Position numbers and translations under genes: made by a program. Below the pieces are notes generated by a model. The model saw nothing but the letters and a program-made list of their open reading frames with translations, had not been told where the DNA came from and made no database searches. Shown here in pieces: positions 38,715 through 48,509 of a stretch of 64,000 nucleotides of DNA (its first letter is position 1; the number at the start of each line of letters is the position of its first letter). Source of the stretch: Aerococcaceae bacterium DSM 111022 (GTDB lineage: Bacteria > Bacillota > Bacilli > Lactobacillales > Aerococcaceae); the NCBI GenBank assembly GCA_015863195.1, contig JACBXO010000004.1, positions 62,001-126,000 on the forward strand. Direction: 5' to 3'.

Positions 38715-39221
38715 TTGGCAAGAAGAATTGTATCTAGAGAAGAAAAAGCAAATCAAGTAGACGTAATGGCTACTAAATTAAAAGATGCTTCATCAGTAGT
38801 AGTAGTTGACTATTTAGGTTTAACAGTTGAAGAAGTTACTGACTTACGTAAACAATTACGTGATGAAGAAGTAGAAATGCACGTAGTTAAAAACACTATT
38901 TTACGTCGTGCAGCTGAAGCAGCTGAATTAGAAGGTCTTAACGAAAACTTCGCAGGACCTACTGCAATTATCATCGGTACAGGTGATGTTGTTACACCAG
39001 CAAGAATTACTAACGACTTCGCAAAAAATGCTGAAGCATTAGAAATTAAAGGTGGAGCAATCAACGGAGACGTTGTTTCTGTAGATGAGATCAAAAAAGT
39101 GGCATCATTACCAAACCGCGAAGGTTTACTATCAATGTTACTATCAGTACTTCAAGCTCCTGTCCGCAATGTTGCTTACGCAGTCAAAGCTGTGGCAGAC
39201 GCAAAAGAAGAAGTAGCATAA
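38715..39221 (+). CDS. rplJ: 50S ribosomal protein L10
   Basis: 168 aa; anchors the L7/L12 stalk. [19 protein letters not shown] and [12 protein letters not shown] are typical, and the Ala/Val-rich C-terminal helix binds L12 dimers. TTG start reading M-A-R-R, after GGAGGTG. Confidence 0.95.
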   Translation: MARRIVSREEKANQVDVMATKLKDASSVVVVDYLGLTVEEVTDLRKQLRDEEVEMHVVKNTILRRAAEAAELEGLNENFAGPTAIIIGTGDVVTPARITNDFAKNAEALEIKGGAINGDVVSVDEIKKVASLPNREGLLSMLLSVLQAPVRNVAYAVKAVADAKEEVA

Positions 39222-39272
39222 TCTATCAATTTAACATAAATCAAAATTTACATAAAACGGAGGAAATGAACA

Positions 39273-39641
39273 ATGGCATTAAACATTGAGCAAATTATCG
39301 CTGACTTAAAAGAGTCAACAATTATTGAATTAGCAGACTTAGTAACTGCAATCGAAGAAGAATTTGGTGTATCAGCTGCAGCTCCAGTAGCAGCAGCAGG
39401 AGCTGGTGCAGGTGAAGCAGCAGCAGAACAAACTGAATTTGACGTAGAATTACAAGACGCTGGAGCAGCGAAAATCAAAGTAATCAAAGCAGTTCGTGAA
39501 GCAACTGGTTTAGGATTAAAAGAAGCTAAAGGCTTAGTTGATGACGCTCCATCAATCATCAAAGAAGGTTTATCTAAAGAAGACGCTGACGCATTAATCG
39601 CAGCAATCGAAGAAGCTGGCGGTACTGCAGAAGCTAAATAA
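39273..39641 (+). CDS. rplL: 50S ribosomal protein L7/L12
   Basis: 122 aa stalk protein that recruits translation GTPases. N-terminal dimerisation domain, Ala/Gly-rich hinge ([16 protein letters not shown]), and C-terminal domain with [31 protein letters not shown]. Confidence 0.96.
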   Translation: MALNIEQIIADLKESTIIELADLVTAIEEEFGVSAAAPVAAAGAGAGEAAAEQTEFDVELQDAGAAKIKVIKAVREATGLGLKEAKGLVDDAPSIIKEGLSKEDADALIAAIEEAGGTAEAK

Positions 39642-39658
39642 TTTCATTATTATTTATC

Positions 39659-39688
39659 AAGCACTCGAATTTTCGAGTGCTTTTTTTA
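39659..39688 (+). terminator. Terminator after rplL
   Basis: 11-bp stem AAGCACTCGAA/TTCGAGTGCTT with a 2-nt core loop, then T's. Confidence 0.93.
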
Positions 39689-39762
39689 TTTGTTATAATT
39701 TAACGATAGCGATACAGATATAGAAATTTTTGATTTAATTGTCATAAGATTACAAAACAATG

Positions 39763-39791
39763 TTGACAATTAGAAAACAGTGAACTATACT
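39763..39791 (+). promoter_or_regulatory. Promoter of the metY-metA unit
   Basis: TTGACA (39763-39768), 17-nt spacer, TATACT (39786-39791). Transcription would begin about 20 nt before T-box Stem I. Confidence 0.85.
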
Positions 39792-39817
39792 AATAATAAT
39801 TTAATAATAGCATTAAA

Positions 39818-40070
39818 GAGAAGAGTAGTTTATTGATTTAATTTTCAGAGAGCTTGGTAGCGTGTGAACAAGTAATTAAAGATAAACGAAGATGAACTCA
39901 GAGGCTTTTAAATGGTTCACGCTATTTAAACGGGAGCAACCGATATATTGCGCAGTATGATTGTACTGATGGAGATATTATTTGTGAGAATAATATAAAT
40001 TTGGGTGGTAACACGAGAGAGTCGTCCCTTTGTAACTAATAGAGTTATGAGGTGGCGTATTTTTTTTGCC
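39818..40070 (+). promoter_or_regulatory. T-box leader, methionine specifier
   Basis: tRNA-sensing attenuator. Stem I runs 39818-39899. Its base is GAG/CTC, the 5' specifier loop is AAGAGTA, the helix is GTTTAT/ATAAAC, then come AGAGAG and the distal GGTAGCGTG loop. The 3' side of the specifier loop reads GAAG-ATG-AA, giving the Met codon at 39892-39894. The T-box sequence GGGTGGTAACACG is at 40003-40015. A terminator stem pairs CGTCCCTTTGTAAC with GTTATGAGGTGGCG and ends in 8 T. Uncharged tRNA-Met would permit read-through into metY-metA. Confidence 0.92.
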
Positions 40071-40107
40071 CGTAAATTATTAGATTTAATTATTAGGAGG
40101 AAATATC

Positions 40108-41382
40108 ATGACACAAGAACAAAAATTTGAAACATTACAATTACATGCAGGTCAAACAGTCGATCCAACAGGTTCACGTGCTGTCCCGATTTACCAAACA
40201 ACAGCTTATGTTTTTGATAACCCAGAACATGCAGCAGGTCGTTTTTCATTAACTGAACCTGGTCATATTTATACACGTTTAAATAACCCAACAACAGATG
40301 TACTTGAACAAAGAATTGCAGCACTTGAAGGAGGCTCTGCTGGTTTAGCAGTTAGTTCTGGAATGTCAGCAATTAACTATGCTATTCAAGCATTAGCACA
40401 AAATGGTGATCATATTGTTTCAACAGCACATTTGTATGGTGGAACGCATACATTATTCTCTCATACATTGCCACGTAGTGGGATTACAACAACTTTTGTT
40501 GATACGAATGATTTCGAAGCAGTAGAAAAAGCAATTCAAGATAATACAAAAGGGATTTTTATTGAAACAGTGGGGAACCCTGATGGAAATATTGAGGACA
40601 TTGGCGCATTAGCAGCTATAGCGGATAGATATGATATTCCATTAATCGTAGATGCAACATTCTCAACCCCTTACCTGACACGTCCAATTGAGCATGGAGC
40701 AACGATTGTTGTTCATTCAGCGACCAAATTCTTAGGTGGTCATGGTACATCAATGGGTGGTTTGATTGTAGAAAGTGGTAAATTTAACTGGGCCAATGGT
40801 AAATTCCCACGAATTTCTGAACCGGATGAATCATATCATGGTTTAAGTTTCTATGACGCGGTCGGACCTGCTGCGTTTGTAACTCATATTCGTGCGACGT
40901 TATTAAGAGACACGGGTTCAGCAATTTCGCCATTTAACTCATTTTTATTAATCCAAGGTTTAGAAACTTTATCGTTACGGGTTGAACGTCATGTTGAAAA
41001 TGCTCAGAAAGTAGCAGAGTTCCTAGAGGGGCATGATAAGGTAGAATGGGTTCACTATGCTGGATTAGAGTCTAGTCCATATCATGAACTGCAACAGAAA
41101 TATTCACCTAAAGGGGCACCGTCTATCTTTACGTTTGGTGTAAAAGGTGGTTACGATGCTGCGGTGAAATTTATTGAAAAACTAGAATTATTCTCATTGC
41201 TCGCAAATGTTGGAGATTCAAAATCATTAGTTGTTCATCCAGCGTCTACAACTCATGCTCAATTGTCAAAAGAAGAACAGTTAGCAGCAAAAGTAACACC
41301 AGAAACAATTCGCTTATCAATCGGTACTGAACATATCGATGATATCATTGGAGATATAAAACAAGCATTAGAGGTGATTTAA
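40108..41382 (+). CDS. metY: O-acetylhomoserine aminocarboxypropyltransferase (sulfhydrylase)
   Basis: PLP enzyme joining sulfide to O-acetylhomoserine to give homocysteine. 424 aa of the Cys/Met metabolism PLP family. It begins [25 protein letters not shown]; the PLP lysine is in [13 protein letters not shown], and [15 protein letters not shown]-type residues ([15 protein letters not shown]) are near the C-terminus. Overlong family motifs are intact. Directly upstream of metA and under the Met T-box. Confidence 0.94.
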   Translation: MTQEQKFETLQLHAGQTVDPTGSRAVPIYQTTAYVFDNPEHAAGRFSLTEPGHIYTRLNNPTTDVLEQRIAALEGGSAGLAVSSGMSAINYAIQALAQNGDHIVSTAHLYGGTHTLFSHTLPRSGITTTFVDTNDFEAVEKAIQDNTKGIFIETVGNPDGNIEDIGALAAIADRYDIPLIVDATFSTPYLTRPIEHGATIVVHSATKFLGGHGTSMGGLIVESGKFNWANGKFPRISEPDESYHGLSFYDAVGPAAFVTHIRATLLRDTGSAISPFNSFLLIQGLETLSLRVERHVENAQKVAEFLEGHDKVEWVHYAGLESSPYHELQQKYSPKGAPSIFTFGVKGGYDAAVKFIEKLELFSLLANVGDSKSLVVHPASTTHAQLSKEEQLAAKVTPETIRLSIGTEHIDDIIGDIKQALEVI

Positions 41383-42318
41383 GTGCCTATTAAAATAGCG
41401 GAAGGACTTCCAGTAAAAGATCAACTTGAACAAGAAGGTATCTTCATAATGGAACAAGGACGTGCATTAACACAACATATCCGTCCGCTCCATATATTAA
41501 TCGTTAATTTAATGCCTTTAAAACAAACAACAGAACTACAGCTATTACGTCTTATCGGTAATACTCCGATTCAATTAGAGGTAGATTTTTTACATATGGG
41601 AAGTCATGAGAGTAAGAATACAGATTTAAGTTATTTAAAGAAATTTTATCTAACACTTGACGATGTTAAAAATAATTATTATGACGGAATGATCGTAACA
41701 GGAGCTCCTGTAGAAACATTAGAATTTGATCAAGTAGAATATATTAAAGAGCTGAATAAGGTTATGGAATGGTCAGAAAGTCATGTATTTAATCGCTTCT
41801 TTATTTGTTGGGGTGCCCAATTTGCGATTAATTACTATTACAAGATTAATAAAGTGCCTTTAGATGAAAAATTATTCGGTATTTATCATTCACACGTTCA
41901 ATTAGCCGAACACCCGTATTTAAGAGGAATGGATGATGTCTTTCATATACCACAATCACGTCACACTACGATCAAAAATTCAGATATTTTAGCTGAGGAA
42001 GATTTGGTTATTTTATCCAGCCATCCTGAAAATGGTGCTGATTTAGTGATGTCTAAAGATAGCCGCGATGTATTTATCTTTGGACATCTAGAGTATGACC
42101 GAGACACATTAGAAAAAGAGTATCACCGTGACCTTGAACGTGGCGATGAAATTCAGCCACCCATTAATTATTACCCAGACAATAACCCAGAAGAAAAACC
42201 ATACTTTAACTGGCGCAGTCATGGACATTTACTATTTACAAATTGGATTAATGTCACCTACCAAGAAACATTATATGATTTATCAGGATTAGAAAAACGC
42301 AGTCATAAAGAAAGATAA
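41383..42318 (+). CDS. metA: Homoserine O-acetyltransferase (MetA family)
   Basis: Activates homoserine for methionine synthesis. 311 aa of the MetA (HTS) family with the catalytic Cys in FICWGAQFA and His in GIYHSHV. The specificity residue lies in GAPVETLEF: the Glu here is linked in family studies to acetyl-CoA use, while Gly (E. coli) gives succinyl-CoA use. This agrees with the neighbouring O-acetylhomoserine enzyme MetY. GTG start immediately after the metY stop, RBS GAGGTG. Confidence 0.93.
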   Translation: MPIKIAEGLPVKDQLEQEGIFIMEQGRALTQHIRPLHILIVNLMPLKQTTELQLLRLIGNTPIQLEVDFLHMGSHESKNTDLSYLKKFYLTLDDVKNNYYDGMIVTGAPVETLEFDQVEYIKELNKVMEWSESHVFNRFFICWGAQFAINYYYKINKVPLDEKLFGIYHSHVQLAEHPYLRGMDDVFHIPQSRHTTIKNSDILAEEDLVILSSHPENGADLVMSKDSRDVFIFGHLEYDRDTLEKEYHRDLERGDEIQPPINYYPDNNPEEKPYFNWRSHGHLLFTNWINVTYQETLYDLSGLEKRSHKER

Positions 42319-42370
42319 TTATAAGGTTTTATAGTAAACTAAAAATAAATAGATTTACTTGGAGGATCTT

Positions 42371-42940
42371 ATGAAGAAATATATGAAGCTTATAAGCATA
42401 CTGTCAGTGATATTCTTACTAGTAGGATTTGACGATATACAAAATAACGAAGCCGTAATACAAGAAAATCGCATCGCCTTTGGTGAAAATTATAGTATTC
42501 GTGATTTATCCTCAAACAATCAGCAGGACTTGTATCAATCACTAGACAAAATACTGAAAATTCAATCAGAAATGCCAGAAGCAACAGAATATGAACAAAT
42601 TGAAACTTTTGATGATTATGACAGTTTTGTTCAACTACTGGAAAACTCAAACGAAGAACCACAAGTATTGTATTTTGGGTATGACTCATGTCCCTATTGC
42701 AAAGCTTTTCTTCCGAAAATCAACCAAATGGCTAAAGAATTCGATACTATTATTAATCACTATAATACCGATAAAAATTTAAAAAGTGCCGATTTTGTAA
42801 AAATTGTCACCCCATTTAGCCTCCAAACTGTACCACATGCCTTTCTGATCGAAAACGAACAAGTTATAGATATCTTAAATGATCAAAGTACGATGGAAGA
42901 AATTGAAACATTTTTTAAAGCAATTCAAACAGAAGCATAA
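42371..42940 (+). CDS. Extracytoplasmic thioredoxin-fold protein
   Basis: 189 aa with an N-terminal hydrophobic export signal (~1-18, LISILSVIFLLVGF) lacking a lipobox Cys. The thioredoxin-like domain has the active-site pair in DSCPYCKAFLPK, and a cis-Pro region in LQTVPHAFLIE. It resembles PedC/BrcD-type accessory or disulfide proteins. No partner gene nearby identifies a substrate. ATG 42371 follows GGAGGA. Confidence 0.75.
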   Translation: MKKYMKLISILSVIFLLVGFDDIQNNEAVIQENRIAFGENYSIRDLSSNNQQDLYQSLDKILKIQSEMPEATEYEQIETFDDYDSFVQLLENSNEEPQVLYFGYDSCPYCKAFLPKINQMAKEFDTIINHYNTDKNLKSADFVKIVTPFSLQTVPHAFLIENEQVIDILNDQSTMEEIETFFKAIQTEA

Positions 42941-42982
42941 AAAAGATCCAATACCATAATTATAATATGGTGTTGGATCTTT
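42940..42982. terminator. Bidirectional terminator between convergent genes
   Basis: About 18-bp stem (42940-42957 with 42965-42982), A-rich on one side and T-rich on the other, serving the thioredoxin-like gene and the - strand HAD gene. Confidence 0.92.
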
Positions 42983-42987
42983 TAAAT

Positions 42988-43863
42988 TTAATTATATTTA
43001 CCGCTGATTACATCAGCAATAACTTTTGCGACCCCATTTTCATTATGGTGAGGTGCTTCATAATTGGTCAGTGATTTAACCTGAGGTGATGCATTCTCCA
43101 TCGCGAAACTATAAGTTGCCATTTGTAACATTGAGCGATCATTTAAAGAGTCTCCAATAGTTACAATTTCATTTAATGTATAACCTTGTTCAATAGCGTA
43201 TTCTTCAAGTGCTAACCCTTTTTGGGCTTTGATATTCGTAATCTCTAAATTATCTGGACTTGAAGATGTAATGTCAATATTGGGATTTTCATCAAAAGTA
43301 TTTAAAAATTCTTCTTTAGCTGTTTCGTCAGAAGATAAAATCATGATTTTACAAATCGGTAATTCCATATTTGGATCATATTCAGAAATATCATGAACAT
43401 AACTTGTGTCTACAAGGAATTGACTCGTACTTGTTGTATCATCATAATCAGGATCATCCTCATCCATCTCAGCTTTAGCTTCTTCTACATGTTTAGCAAT
43501 GCGTTCAATAAACTCTTCGTAATTAGCTAAATAATAGTCTTCAGGGGTCATAATAGAATATTCCAAATTATGCTCTACTGCATACATTAGAATATCTTTG
43601 ATTTCAGAAGTGTCTAATGTGTGGGTGTATCTAATAGATCCATCTGTTTCAATAAAAGTAGCACCGTTTAATGTAATCATTTTAGGGGATAAACCGTGCA
43701 TTTCTAATAGTGGCGCTGCAGAATTGTAGCTACGACCAGTAGCGACTAAAAATTCAATACCCGCTGCCTCTAGGTCCCGAATTGCTTGTGCGTTTTCTGG
43801 ACTGACGACGTGTTTACCATTTAATAAAGTTCCGTCTAAATCAGAAACAAATAATTTAATCAT
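42988..43863 (-). CDS. Cof-type HAD hydrolase
   Basis: Cytoplasmic phosphatase of the HAD IIB (Cof/YbjI) family, probably on sugar phosphates or nucleotides. 291 aa. The nucleophile motif is FVSDLDGTLLNGKH, motif II is VATGRS, and the Mg motif is TIGDSLNDRSML. RBS AAGGAG. Single gene. Confidence 0.9.
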   Translation of the reverse strand: MIKLFVSDLDGTLLNGKHVVSPENAQAIRDLEAAGIEFLVATGRSYNSAAPLLEMHGLSPKMITLNGATFIETDGSIRYTHTLDTSEIKDILMYAVEHNLEYSIMTPEDYYLANYEEFIERIAKHVEEAKAEMDEDDPDYDDTTSTSQFLVDTSYVHDISEYDPNMELPICKIMILSSDETAKEEFLNTFDENPNIDITSSSPDNLEITNIKAQKGLALEEYAIEQGYTLNEIVTIGDSLNDRSMLQMATYSFAMENASPQVKSLTNYEAPHHNENGVAKVIADVISGKYN

Positions 43864-44004
43864 TTAAGACTCCTTCATAAAAAATTTATCATCATTTACA
43901 ATCTCTATTTTAACATGTTTACCCTTAAATGATACAAATACAGATTATGAAAAAGAAGTACTTTATAAAAAACACAGATATTTCCTATTATTATGATTAA
44001 AAAT

Positions 44005-44013
44005 TGCTATAAT
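44005..44013 (+). promoter_or_regulatory. Extended -10 promoter for the secreted Pro/Glu-rich protein
   Basis: TTGCTATAAT gives a TG-N-TATAAT extended -10 about 60 nt before the ATG; the -35 is poor. Confidence 0.55.
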
Positions 44014-44073
44014 AGAAACAACGATACTAAGAATTCCATGCGGAATTTATCCGAGAAAGGATTTTTATTCAAT

Positions 44074-45210
44074 ATGAAGAAATTAACGAAAATTTTATTA
44101 GCATCTAGTTTATTATTAATGCAAGTAACCCCAGTAATTGCTCAGGATGCTGAAACACCAGCAGATACAACTCAACAAGAACCATCAACTGGTGATTCAG
44201 GTTCAACTAATCCTGGAACAACAGAACCAAACCCAAATCCAACGCCAGAACAACAAGAACCAACAACGCCTGAACCAGAACCCGAACCGGAGCCGATGCC
44301 AACACCGGAACCCGAACCCGAACTACCATCTGACCCAGAACCAGAGCCAGATACGGATCCGACACCAAATCCAACGCCAACGCCAAATCCAGACCCAGTA
44401 GTGCCTTGGACTCCGCCACAAACATGGGAGCCAACAACACCACCGAATTCAAACAATCCGGATGATTACGGTGAAACAACACCTGTTGAAAATCCATTAG
44501 CAGAGGAAGTTGAATCAACGGAAAATATCGAGTCGGAAGAATCTGAAGAAGTGGTAGAGGTTGAAGAAGAATTAGGTCTTTTAGAAGGTCCTTATGTAGC
44601 CTTTAACGCAAATATCTTCTTAGCAGAAGAAGATGCAGATAATTTCATTCAAATGATTGAAGAAGATCCAGAAGCGGGTGACCGTTTTGTGGTTAATAAA
44701 ATCAATAATGAAAATGGTTCAGTAATTGTTACTGTAGAATATGCTGAAGATGTAGAAGAAGAAGGACGTAACATCTTATTATATGTAGAAACAGGATTTG
44801 AAACGGAAGAAGAAGCGGCTGAATATGGTAAAAAGTACTTAACGATCATGCCTGACTTGTTCTTTGATGGTGAAGTATTTGAAGTAGATGGTAAATTTAA
44901 TGTTGTCTTTGGTATTCGCCACACTGCAAAAACATTAGCATTTGATTACGATAGTGAAAATGAGTTTGAAATTGTTTATAATTTCGACCGTGAACCATTT
45001 ACGTATACAGTAAGAGCAGATGAAACTGGTTCGTATAATGACCCAATTCCAGTTGCTATTGCCGAAGCATATCCAGGTGAATTTACTTTTGATGAAGTAG
45101 AAATCGAACCAGGAGTTAAAGAAGTTACAATGACGCCGGTTCCTCAAGAAAACGGAACGACAGAAGGAACAATTGAAGAAGTCGAAGGAACAGACGACTC
45201 TGAACAATAA
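44074..45210 (+). CDS. Secreted protein with proline/glutamate-rich region
   Basis: 378 aa. Signal peptide KKLTKILLASSLLLMQ ending VIA-QD. Next comes a low-complexity region (~25-130) of Pro-Glu, Thr-Pro and Asn-Pro repeats, an acidic stretch (~140-170), and a C-terminal part (~175-370) of about two beta-rich modules that I cannot assign. No LPXTG sorting signal, so it is secreted or held by charge. The strongly acidic composition may favour cation or cell-wall interaction. ATG 44074 precedes the signal peptide, with AAAGGA 12 nt upstream. Confidence 0.75.
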   Translation: MKKLTKILLASSLLLMQVTPVIAQDAETPADTTQQEPSTGDSGSTNPGTTEPNPNPTPEQQEPTTPEPEPEPEPMPTPEPEPELPSDPEPEPDTDPTPNPTPTPNPDPVVPWTPPQTWEPTTPPNSNNPDDYGETTPVENPLAEEVESTENIESEESEEVVEVEEELGLLEGPYVAFNANIFLAEEDADNFIQMIEEDPEAGDRFVVNKINNENGSVIVTVEYAEDVEEEGRNILLYVETGFETEEEAAEYGKKYLTIMPDLFFDGEVFEVDGKFNVVFGIRHTAKTLAFDYDSENEFEIVYNFDREPFTYTVRADETGSYNDPIPVAIAEAYPGEFTFDEVEIEPGVKEVTMTPVPQENGTTEGTIEEVEGTDDSEQ

Positions 45211-45220
45211 TTCAAAAAAT

Positions 45221-45256
45221 AACATCTGTGGAGTGCCAATTCCACAGATGTTTTAT
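45221..45256 (+). terminator. Terminator after the secreted protein gene
   Basis: 12-bp perfect stem AACATCTGTGGA/TCCACAGATGTT, then TTTTA. The rsmC-like start is only 15 nt later, so read-through or a nearby promoter must supply that gene. Confidence 0.85.
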
Positions 45257-45270
45257 ATTTAGGAGGATTT

Positions 45271-45888
45271 ATGAGCGATCACTATTATACAAACAATCCC
45301 AATAGTACACATGACGAGCAACAAATAACGGCAAATATTTTAAATAAAACATTCATTTTTAATACGGATAGTGGTGTCTTTTCAAAAGATGCAGTTGATT
45401 TCGGCTCAAGAGTATTAATCGAAACTTTTGCAGAATATGTCAAAACCATTGAAAACGAACGAATTTTAGAGTTAGGCAGTGGATATGGTCCAATTACTCT
45501 CTCGCTAGCAAAACATTATCCAAAAGCTCAAGCGATAGGAGTGGAAATTAATGAAAGAGCTTATCACTTAGCTGAACAAAATAAATTAGCGAATCATATT
45601 GAAAATGTGGAATTCATTTTAGAGGATGGAACAACATACCAGACAAACGAGCCTGTTCATTATTGTCTAACAAATCCGCCGATTCGCGCAGGTAAGAAAA
45701 CGATTCAAGCAATGGTTAAAACTGGATATGAAGCACTCCATGAAAGTGGCGAAATTTGGGTCGTTATCCAAAAGAAACAAGGTGCACCTTCCATGCAAAA
45801 ATATATGGAGGAATTATTTGGCAATGTAGAACGAATGAACCGTGATAAAGGATATTGGATTCTAAGAAGTATTAAACAAAACAATTAA
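45271..45888 (+). CDS. rsmC: RsmC-like rRNA (guanine-N2) methyltransferase
   Basis: 205 aa class I SAM methyltransferase with the small methyltransferase (MTS) domain. SAM-binding motif is LELGSGYGPITL and the catalytic motif is TNPPIRAGK, the N-P-P-[IF]-[RH] type used on guanine N2 of rRNA. The single-domain form is usual in Gram-positives. RBS AGGAGG. Confidence 0.87.
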   Translation: MSDHYYTNNPNSTHDEQQITANILNKTFIFNTDSGVFSKDAVDFGSRVLIETFAEYVKTIENERILELGSGYGPITLSLAKHYPKAQAIGVEINERAYHLAEQNKLANHIENVEFILEDGTTYQTNEPVHYCLTNPPIRAGKKTIQAMVKTGYEALHESGEIWVVIQKKQGAPSMQKYMEELFGNVERMNRDKGYWILRSIKQNN

Positions 45889-45923
45889 AAGAACGTTAAA
45901 TTAAAAAAAGATTAAATTTAAAC

Positions 45924-45952
45924 TTGATTTATCGTTATAAATAATGTAATCT
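45924..45952 (+). promoter_or_regulatory. Promoter for the T-box/ABC transporter operon
   Basis: TTGATT (45924-45929), 17 nt, TAATCT (45947-45952), about 20 nt before T-box Stem I. Confidence 0.6.
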
Positions 45953-45970
45953 TAATGCACGGTGATGAAT

Positions 45971-46217
45971 GGTCCAAGTTATGACCATCTTACATAGAGA
46001 ATCTACGGTTGGTGCAAGTAGATTAAGATGCCATATCACACAACCAGGAACCAACTAATAGAAATATTAGCGGCTCATATCCGATATTATATGTTGTTAT
46101 CGCTAGCAAAGAATTAGCCGTAACAAAATGAGGTAACTTATGTAAATAAGTTATAAATAAAGGTGGAACCACGTAACTAACGTCCTTTCGTTCTTAATGA
46201 ACGGAGGACTTTTTTTA
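45971..46217 (+). promoter_or_regulatory. T-box leader, probable histidine specifier
   Basis: Stem I shows CATCTTA/TAAGATG, AGAGA, and a CTAC-GGTTGGTG-GTAG distal loop. The T-box sequence GGTGGAACCACG is at 46162-46173, and the terminator GTCCT...AGGAC (46182-46209) with T's follows. By alignment with the Met leader upstream (specifier, then two nt, then the base helix GTT/AAC), the specifier is CAC (His) at 46037-46039. ATC (Ile) at 46035-46037 is the main alternative. T-box identity is firm; the amino acid is less so. Confidence 0.85.
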
Positions 46218-46243
46218 TTTTTATAAATTTGAGAGGTGACGAA

Positions 46244-48499
46244 ATGAAAAAACGTAGTATATTATTAATGATGATAACATCAATGATAGCTATCATTATG
46301 AGTCCGTTATTAGCATTAACTACACAAGCACAAACTGAATCAGAAGATCCGACACAAGGGGAATCTTATGTTATTGGTCTAGATGATACTTTTGCGCCAA
46401 TGGGATACCGTGATGAGGCGGGAGAATTAGTAGGGTTTGATATTGATCTAGCTAATGCGATGGCAGAAATATATGATTGGGATATCACATTCCAGCCAAT
46501 TGATTGGGCGTTAAAAGAAACAGAATTGAATTCTGGCAACATTGATATGATTTGGAATGGCTACGGCGTAACAGAGGAACGTTTGGAAAAGGTTGCCATG
46601 ACCGAACCATATATTATGAGTAGTCAAATTGTCGTATCTAAAGATGGAAGTGGTATTGATGCTTTAGAGGATTTAACAGGTAAAACCATCGCGACCCAGT
46701 CAGGATCAACGTCAATTGATTTCATGGAAGCTTGGCCAAATAATCAATATAGTCAATTAGCGGAAGAACCAGTATTGTACCCGGATTATAATCAGGCATT
46801 TATTGATTTATCATCTGGTCGTGTTGATTCCGTTTATGTTGGTATTTTATTTGGTCTTTATAGTCTTGGTCAAAGAGATGACGGTGCGGACTATCAATAC
46901 TTTATTGATGAAACTACAGAAGAACCGATGGCAGTGGGGGTTCGTAAATCAGATGAAGCCTTGCTTAAAGCATTAAATAATGGTTTTGAAGAAATGCACA
47001 ACAATGGTACTTATGATGAAATTTATGCTAAATGGTTTGGTGAAACAACCGCAGAAGAAGATCATACAACAGAATCATCAAACACAGCATTAGCAATGCC
47101 AGACTTTGAAGCATCATCTACTTACGGTGGCTCTTATACAGTCGGATTAGATGATACATTTGCTCCAATGGGATTCCGTGACGAAAACGGTGAATTAGTA
47201 GGATTTGATATTGATTTAGCCAATAGTATTGCAGAATTATATAATTGGGATTTAAATTTTCAATCGATTGACTGGGCTTTGAAAGAAACTGAATTGAATT
47301 CAGGTAATATTGATATGATTTGGAATGGTTATGGTGTCACCCCAGAACGAGAAGAAAAAGTATTAATGTCAGAGTCGTATTTACCATCTAGTCAAATCGT
47401 TATCTCGAAAAAAGGGAGTGGCATCAATGAATTAGCTGATCTAGAAGGTAAGAAAATGGCAACTCAATCAGGATCTACAGCTCTTGATTTTATGATTGCT
47501 TGGCCGAATGATTTATATAATAATTTAGCAGAAGAACCTGTTCTTTATCCAGATTATAATCAAGTATTTTCAGATCTTGCTTCAGGGCGAGTAGATGCGA
47601 TTTATGCGAGTGGATTATATGGTTCTTATACACTACAACAACGTGACGATACTGAAGATTACCAATATTTTGTTGATCCAACTTCAGAGGAACCGATGGC
47701 AGTTGGGTTACGTAAAAGCGATACAGAATTAAAAGAAGCCATTGATTCAGGACTACAATATTTAATCGATACTGGTGCTTATGATGAAATTAGTGCTAAA
47801 TGGTTTGGGGAAGCACTAGATTCTTCAGAAGTAGCCGATGCAGAAATCGAAGAAGAGTCATTATTAGAAGAAACGATGCGTATTTTACCTTCATTATTAG
47901 ATGGTATAAAAATGACTCTATTCATCTTTGTGGTTGTTTTAATCGTAAGTATTCCATTAGGATTTATTGTTGGTGTACTTCGAGTATTTGGGCCAAAATG
48001 GTTACAAGCAATTATTGAAGCGTATGTCTTTGTCATGCGTGGCTCACCATTGATGTTACAATTAATGTTAATTTTCTTTGGTTTACCATTTATTGGTGTA
48101 AATATGGACCGACTACCAGCGGCACTATTTGCTTTTATTATTAACTATGTGGCATACTTGGCGGAAATATTCCGTGGTGGTATTAGTTCTGTTCCAGATG
48201 GGCAGTTTGAAAGTATTGAAGTATTAGGTATTGGTAGCATTCGAGGATTTAGACGTATTATTTTACCACAAGTATTTAAGATCGTTATGCCTTCTATCGG
48301 TAACGAAGTAATTGCCTTAATTAAAGATACCTCTTTAGTTTATGTAATTGGTTTAGGGGAAATGTTACGTGCAAGTTCGATTGCTGCTAACCGTGAAGCA
48401 AGTTTACTCCCATATGTCCTAGCAGGGGCTCTGTATTTAGTATTAACAGGGGTGTTAACTTGGGTGTTACGTAAAATTGAAATAAAATTAGAATGGTAG
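46244..48499 (+). CDS. Amino-acid ABC transporter, fused tandem binding domains and permease
   Basis: 751 aa. Signal/anchor (~1-35), two near-identical SBP_bac_3 domains (~45-265 and ~300-525; both contain GLDDTFAPMG, GFDIDLAN, IDWALKETELNSGNIDMIWNGYGV), then a permease domain (~555-750). The permease has the EAA-type loop near LGIGSIRGFRRIILPQ. It belongs to the polar amino-acid (HAAT) uptake family. The double receptor raises local ligand capture. The T-box points to histidine. The next gene encodes its ATPase. ATG 46244 follows GAGAGGTGA. Confidence 0.9.
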   Translation: MKKRSILLMMITSMIAIIMSPLLALTTQAQTESEDPTQGESYVIGLDDTFAPMGYRDEAGELVGFDIDLANAMAEIYDWDITFQPIDWALKETELNSGNIDMIWNGYGVTEERLEKVAMTEPYIMSSQIVVSKDGSGIDALEDLTGKTIATQSGSTSIDFMEAWPNNQYSQLAEEPVLYPDYNQAFIDLSSGRVDSVYVGILFGLYSLGQRDDGADYQYFIDETTEEPMAVGVRKSDEALLKALNNGFEEMHNNGTYDEIYAKWFGETTAEEDHTTESSNTALAMPDFEASSTYGGSYTVGLDDTFAPMGFRDENGELVGFDIDLANSIAELYNWDLNFQSIDWALKETELNSGNIDMIWNGYGVTPEREEKVLMSESYLPSSQIVISKKGSGINELADLEGKKMATQSGSTALDFMIAWPNDLYNNLAEEPVLYPDYNQVFSDLASGRVDAIYASGLYGSYTLQQRDDTEDYQYFVDPTSEEPMAVGLRKSDTELKEAIDSGLQYLIDTGAYDEISAKWFGEALDSSEVADAEIEEESLLEETMRILPSLLDGIKMTLFIFVVVLIVSIPLGFIVGVLRVFGPKWLQAIIEAYVFVMRGSPLMLQLMLIFFGLPFIGVNMDRLPAALFAFIINYVAYLAEIFRGGISSVPDGQFESIEVLGIGSIRGFRRIILPQVFKIVMPSIGNEVIALIKDTSLVYVIGLGEMLRASSIAANREASLLPYVLAGALYLVLTGVLTWVLRKIEIKLEW

Positions 48500-48509
48500 G
48501 AGGGAAATC

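Noticed and set aside
39901-39925. ATG at 39912 as the Met T-box specifier
   Set aside because: It lies outside Stem I as folded; ATG 39892-39894 sits in the specifier loop opposite AAGAGTA. Both would give Met, so the call is unchanged.
44138-44518. ORFs in other frames and on the - strand over the Pro/Glu repeats
   Set aside because: Low-complexity shadows of the PE-repeat coding sequence, with no RBS.
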